From positions 1 to 34,490 of the IMG/VR virus record IMGVR_UViG_3300022074_000175: 34,490 nucleotides of DNA; one strand, given 5' to 3'. Positions 31,773 to 34,490 of this stretch are shown piece after piece (within the stretch, counting starts at the first letter, position 1; each line of letters begins with the position of its first letter). Origin of the DNA: a virus. The notes under the pieces are model-generated. The model was not told where the DNA came from. It ran no database searches and was given only the letters and a program-made list of their open reading frames with translations. A program made the position numbers and the translations under genes.

Positions 31773-32074
31773 TACTCTACAGCCTTCCTACGTACCCTTC
31801 CATTCATAATAAAGTGGTCTTTCTCAAACCTAGCAACGTCATCTGACATTACTTTCCATTCTAAATGATTGTCTGAGTATCGTCTAATTGAACGTAAACC
31901 AGCTACATCAAACATGCTGGCTTCTGGTTGTCTGCTTTCAAACCAAACTATTTTTGGTGCAGCAGCTTTCTTTGGTGTTTCTTGAACATATGCTTCATTT
32001 ACATCAGGTGTAGACGGGTCGTCAGCCACATAATGACCTTTTTTCGTTCTAGCTCTAGCTTTTTTTTCTGTCAT
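31772..32074 (-). CDS. Small capsid-region protein of unknown function, 100 residues
   Basis: MTEKKARARTKKGHYVADDP, then IVWFESRQPEASMFDVAGLRSIRRY and a basic end GRVRRKAVE. Starts at the ATG at 32074 with AAGAGG upstream; a longer frame up to 32218 runs through the capsid gene and lacks a signal. Located between the capsid and adaptor, where decoration or head-completion proteins usually lie. No family recognised. Confidence 0.75.
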   Translation of the reverse strand: MTEKKARARTKKGHYVADDPSTPDVNEAYVQETPKKAAAPKIVWFESRQPEASMFDVAGLRSIRRYSDNHLEWKVMSDDVARFEKDHFIMNGRVRRKAVE

Positions 32075-32091
32075 ATTAACCTCTTGATAAA

Positions 32092-32119
32092 AGTAAGGGG
32101 GCATTATTGCCCCCTTACT
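32092..32119 (-). terminator. Intrinsic terminator after the major capsid gene
   Basis: On the minus strand AGTAAGGGGGCA and TGCCCCCTTACT form a perfect 12-bp stem with a 4-base loop, followed by TTTT. It lies 32 bases after the capsid stop and before the next gene's start, and probably cuts transcription after the capsid so the rest of the late operon is read at lower level. Confidence 0.8.
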
Positions 32120-32140
32120 ATGCCTTAATACAACTAAAAG

Positions 32141-32147
32141 GTCGTCC
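32141..32147 (-). repeat. GGACGAC motif, variant copy 4
   Basis: Minus-strand GGGACGACC three bases after the capsid stop, in the same kind of place as the three TAGGACGAC copies; the leading TA is replaced by TG. Confidence 0.3.
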
Positions 32148-32150
32148 CAA

Positions 32151-33344
32151 TTAGTTCTTCCTTGCAGTCCAGCCTTTAACGTACGCATGTACTTTGTCTT
32201 GCAAGAGTTCCAAACCACATTCGGTTAGGTACTCGTGCTTGACGCTATCTGCATCAACGGCTTGCCTGTTTTCTAGCAACTGAGTATCACGTCCTTCTAG
32301 GTAACGATATACCAAGTACGGGAAGTCAATGATAACCATAGCAGTCTTCATGTGCGGAAGCTGACGGAACTGTGGGTGCAAGTGTACCATCAAGTCTCCA
32401 GCAAATGTAGCATACCTAGTTAGGTTAACTCCGTAAGCACCTTCAACAGCTGTCGGCTGCCATCTGTCCTTACCATACTGCTGCAAGTGGTTCGCTACTG
32501 TTTCACCAACAAAGGCAATCTTTTGCTTTGAACCAAACTTAAACACTGTGTTGATTAGAAGAGAGTCGAAACCATCTTCAGTCATTGTTCCAGCATTACT
32601 ACCACCATAAGTGGCGTTCTGTGTCGCAATGTCCACAACATTAGTTAAGCTGTTCAATAGACCACCAGTAAATCTTGTTGGTTGTGCAGTTGAACCGTTA
32701 GCTTCGTGCTTGTTACCAAAGAACATAGCTCGCTCGATGTCAGACATGTGGAGCTTGAGTGCCTTGGTCATAGCCTCGTCTAACTTATCACCAGTTCTTA
32801 GGTATGTGCTTTGCAAAGTATTTGATACTTGAAAAGCAGTCCTAAAAATTTGAGTGAAGTTTGAGACTACTGAAGCGTCAAAGCTGATTGCAGTCGGTGA
32901 AGTGTCACCTTCAGAAGCTGCAAAGCCAGCGATAAACAAGATTGCATTATCTGCAATTTGATGTGATGTACCGCCAATGTTTCTGGTCACTGTTAGTGTT
33001 GTGCCAGTAGTGTCAGCAGTAGCGTGCATCACTTCGCTTGTCTCACTGTTAACAACGATTGCGCCTTTTACAGCGAATTTGTTGTCGTCAGCTGCGTCGA
33101 TTGTGACTGATGTTGTTGATGTTGAAGCAACAGCACCGTTCACTTTCAGTGTACGCTCTGGTAGTTCGTCCCTAAAGTTTTTGTACTCAGGGTCGTCTGT
33201 TGGCTCTGAAGAACCCATTGCAAGCAATGCGTTCAGTGGAGCGTTACCGTTAGGTTCCAACAATGTGAAAAGCTCACGGTAGTTTTTTGGGCGGAAATCA
33301 GATGAAAACTCTCCTGTTCCCCGCAATCCTTGTATTGCTGCCAT
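32151..33344 (-). CDS. Major capsid protein, SU10-like
   Basis: 397 residues. FRPKNYRELFTLLEPNGNAPL at the N-terminus, a beta insert with STTSVTIDAADD and TLTVTRNIGGTSH, then YLRTGDKLDEAMTKALKLHMSDIERAMFFG and KFGSKQKIAFVGETVANHL match HK97-fold capsid proteins of the SU10 / DUF5309 type. It builds the head shell. AAGGAGG stands a few bases before the ATG, and a candidate promoter and a terminator frame the gene, in line with high expression. Confidence 0.88.
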   Translation of the reverse strand: MAAIQGLRGTGEFSSDFRPKNYRELFTLLEPNGNAPLNALLAMGSSEPTDDPEYKNFRDELPERTLKVNGAVASTSTTSVTIDAADDNKFAVKGAIVVNSETSEVMHATADTTGTTLTVTRNIGGTSHQIADNAILFIAGFAASEGDTSPTAISFDASVVSNFTQIFRTAFQVSNTLQSTYLRTGDKLDEAMTKALKLHMSDIERAMFFGNKHEANGSTAQPTRFTGGLLNSLTNVVDIATQNATYGGSNAGTMTEDGFDSLLINTVFKFGSKQKIAFVGETVANHLQQYGKDRWQPTAVEGAYGVNLTRYATFAGDLMVHLHPQFRQLPHMKTAMVIIDFPYLVYRYLEGRDTQLLENRQAVDADSVKHEYLTECGLELLQDKVHAYVKGWTARKN

Positions 33345-33462
33345 AATTTACCTCCTTATAGCATTTAGTTACGGTTATTTTACAGTCGAGTCGTTACGGA
33401 AAATTGACCATCGTATAAACTCTTAACACATTGAGCCGTAGCGCAATTTGCGTGTTATTAGT

Positions 33463-33492
33463 ATCATATGTTATAAACTATACCCTTGTCAT
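33463..33492 (-). promoter_or_regulatory. Candidate promoter of the capsid gene
   Basis: Minus-strand ATGACA (33492-33487) and TATGAT (33468-33463), 18 bases apart, in the 150-base gap 33345-33494. The predicted start near 33456 coincides with the arm TAACAC of a 6-bp inverted pair with GTGTTA (33424-33429 and 33452-33457), so the mRNA could begin in a hairpin. The rest of the gap holds a repeated GTTACGG and the capsid's AAGGAGG site. Confidence 0.4.
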
Positions 33493-33494
33493 CC

Positions 33495-33695
33495 CTATAA
33501 ATCATAATCTCCAATTTTAGGACATTTAAACCTTTTTGGCTTGTACATAGGGTATCCCCTCTGCACTTTTCGGGATATTGCATAGGCACGTCTTTTACAC
33601 ATCTCTAGTGTTTTGTACGGCCCATATTGGTCTTCCAGTACAATACAATAGTCAGGATTCATTAAATGGCATATTGTCACAAATGCCTTGAACAA
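33495..33695 (-). CDS. Small Cys-rich phage protein (GPYKTLEMC family), 66 residues
   Basis: MFKAFVTICHLMNPDYCIVLEDQYGPY, then TLEMCKRRAYAISRK and a basic C-terminus with RFKCPKI. The VLEDQ-GPY-T-C-RA pattern is familiar from marine phages as a hypothetical protein. The first 15 residues are hydrophobic and may be a short signal or membrane anchor, and four cysteines could pair outside the cell. The start is TTG at 33695, with AAGG upstream, because the later ATG lacks any site and would lose the hydrophobic start. Function unknown. Confidence 0.7.
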   Translation of the reverse strand: MFKAFVTICHLMNPDYCIVLEDQYGPYKTLEMCKRRAYAISRKVQRGYPMYKPKRFKCPKIGDYDL

Positions 33696-33698
33696 TTA

Positions 33699-34490
33699 TT
33701 AGCCTTGCATCCTCTTAGACATAGTCTTGTTAATTAGGTTGTCCAAAGTAGAAGCTCCTTCTGGCGGTGCATTAGTTGCAGTAGCTTGCGGTGTTGAACC
33801 TAACGAGCCCGTAAATGCTTGCCGTCTTTGAGCTATGTTTTTCATTCGCTCCATTTCTGGACTGTTCATATTGTTCTTAAAATCTTGCATGACTTTTATT
33901 GTTAGCTGTGGGTCAACAAAGTCTTCCATAGTATAGCCACGTTCTGCTGCGAATATCATAAAGTCATTAGCTGCCGTATCAGGTAACTGAAGAGCTTGCT
34001 GAACCTTGTCGATATTGTTGGCAATCTGTTGCTGTACAGCCATTACATTTTGTGTTTGAGAATTAGCAACTTGGTTCTTTGCTGCATCTGCCACACCTTG
34101 TGAGTTAGCTAGTACGCCACGTAGCAACTGTGACAGCTGGTTGATTTGTTGTTGCATCTGCTGCATGCCCTGATTTCCCTGGGCTCCAGACATCATCATC
34201 TCTTTATAGCCAGGGGGGAGTGACGCAGCGTTTTCGTCTTCCCACTTTTTAAGACTCGCTTCCATGTCTCCAGACTTGATTGCTGCGTCTTTTTCGTAAG
34301 TGCCAGACTTTTCGCCTTGTGTATTACCCATAGTAGGATTTGATTCACCGCTCTTTGCTAAATTGGCAAGAATCTGAGCGACTTCTTTTGTATTCGCCCC
34401 AGGGTTTTTTCGCATGTACTGCTCAATAACATCCATAACAGGCTTATACTTTGCGTTCTTATAGTTAAGAGCGCTGTACCTCTCAAACGT
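33699..34490 (-). CDS. Scaffold-like protein, 5' end cut by the window
   Basis: At least 245 residues, and the frame is open for 18 further codons to the window edge, so its true start is probably outside. The chain is helical and Gln-rich (GNQGMQQMQQQINQLSQLLR), then helical to ERMKNIAQRRQAFTG, with a Thr/Ala/Pro linker and a basic-polar C-terminal helix LDNLINKTMSKRMQG. This is the layout of capsid-assembly scaffolds, and the capsid gene follows two genes later. The C-terminal basic helix is the usual shell-binding end. Inferred from context and composition. Confidence 0.7.
   Translation of the reverse strand, partial: TFERYSALNYKNAKYKPVMDVIEQYMRKNPGANTKEVAQILANLAKSGESNPTMGNTQGEKSGTYEKDAAIKSGDMEASLKKWEDENAASLPPGYKEMMMSGAQGNQGMQQMQQQINQLSQLLRGVLANSQGVADAAKNQVANSQTQNVMAVQQQIANNIDKVQQALQLPDTAANDFMIFAAERGYTMEDFVDPQLTIKVMQDFKNNMNSPEMERMKNIAQRRQAFTGSLGSTPQATATNAPPEGASTLDNLINKTMSKRMQG

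Noticed and set aside
1-34490. tRNA, rRNA, CRISPR arrays, insertion sequences
   Set aside because: None seen on reading; a tRNAscan or repeat search could still find weak cases.
33699-34490. Portal or terminase at the right edge
   Set aside because: The partial gene is Gln-rich and helical without portal or terminase motifs; it fits a scaffold better.

Overview
The window is most of the genome of a tailed phage, probably a temperate podovirus-like phage of a marine bacterium (an alphaproteobacterium of the SAR11/SAR116/roseobacter kind is my best guess). Reasons: almost every base is coding, genes overlap by 1-4 bases, there is a tyrosine integrase, a SU10-type major capsid protein, a nozzle-like protein, internal virion proteins around a 3207-residue giant, and many tiny basic or zinc-ribbon proteins of types I associate with marine phages. 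The host guess is inference from gene families; no host marker is present. Portal, terminase, DNA polymerase, RNA polymerase and tRNA genes are not seen; portal and terminase probably lie beyond the right edge.

Layout: (1) 1-1631, plus strand: tail of a truncated gene, integrase behind an inverted-repeat control region, a small unknown gene and a winged-helix regulator. (2) 1617-4936, minus strand: a tightly overlapping cluster of small proteins (membrane protein, NrdR-like zinc ribbon, at least six tiny Lys/Arg-rich proteins, a PD-(D/E)xK resolvase-like nuclease and an HTH/zinc-ribbon protein), several starting at TTG or GTG. (3) 4937-5141: a 205-base palindrome-rich AT-rich gap. (4) 5284-7375, minus strand: primase-helicase preceded by a Cro-like regulator, behind a divergent promoter. 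(5) 7487-10862, plus strand: early replication and recombination operon with a Sak4-like ATPase, an SSB-like protein, a nuclease with a Cas4-type cysteine signature and two phage nucleotide-metabolism-like families. (6) 34490-10859, minus strand: one long late operon running scaffold, capsid, adaptor, nozzle, fibre, acetyltransferase, three internal virion proteins, giant polyvalent protein, nuclease, EF-hand membrane protein, holin, endolysin.

How it fits together: the Cro-like protein and the winged-helix protein sit beside the two control regions and probably run the lysis-lysogeny choice. The primase-helicase, Sak4, SSB and nuclease form a replication/recombination set that would borrow the host polymerase. 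The late operon builds a short-tailed virion whose giant internal protein carries a metallopeptidase and an ADP-ribosyltransferase-like domain, probably delivered into the cell at infection. Neighbouring late genes are repeatedly joined by TAATG stop-start overlaps. The most unusual points are the giant polyvalent protein, the Cas4-like signature, nested small genes, a motif repeated after four gene ends, and hairpins buried inside genes at convergent junctions.
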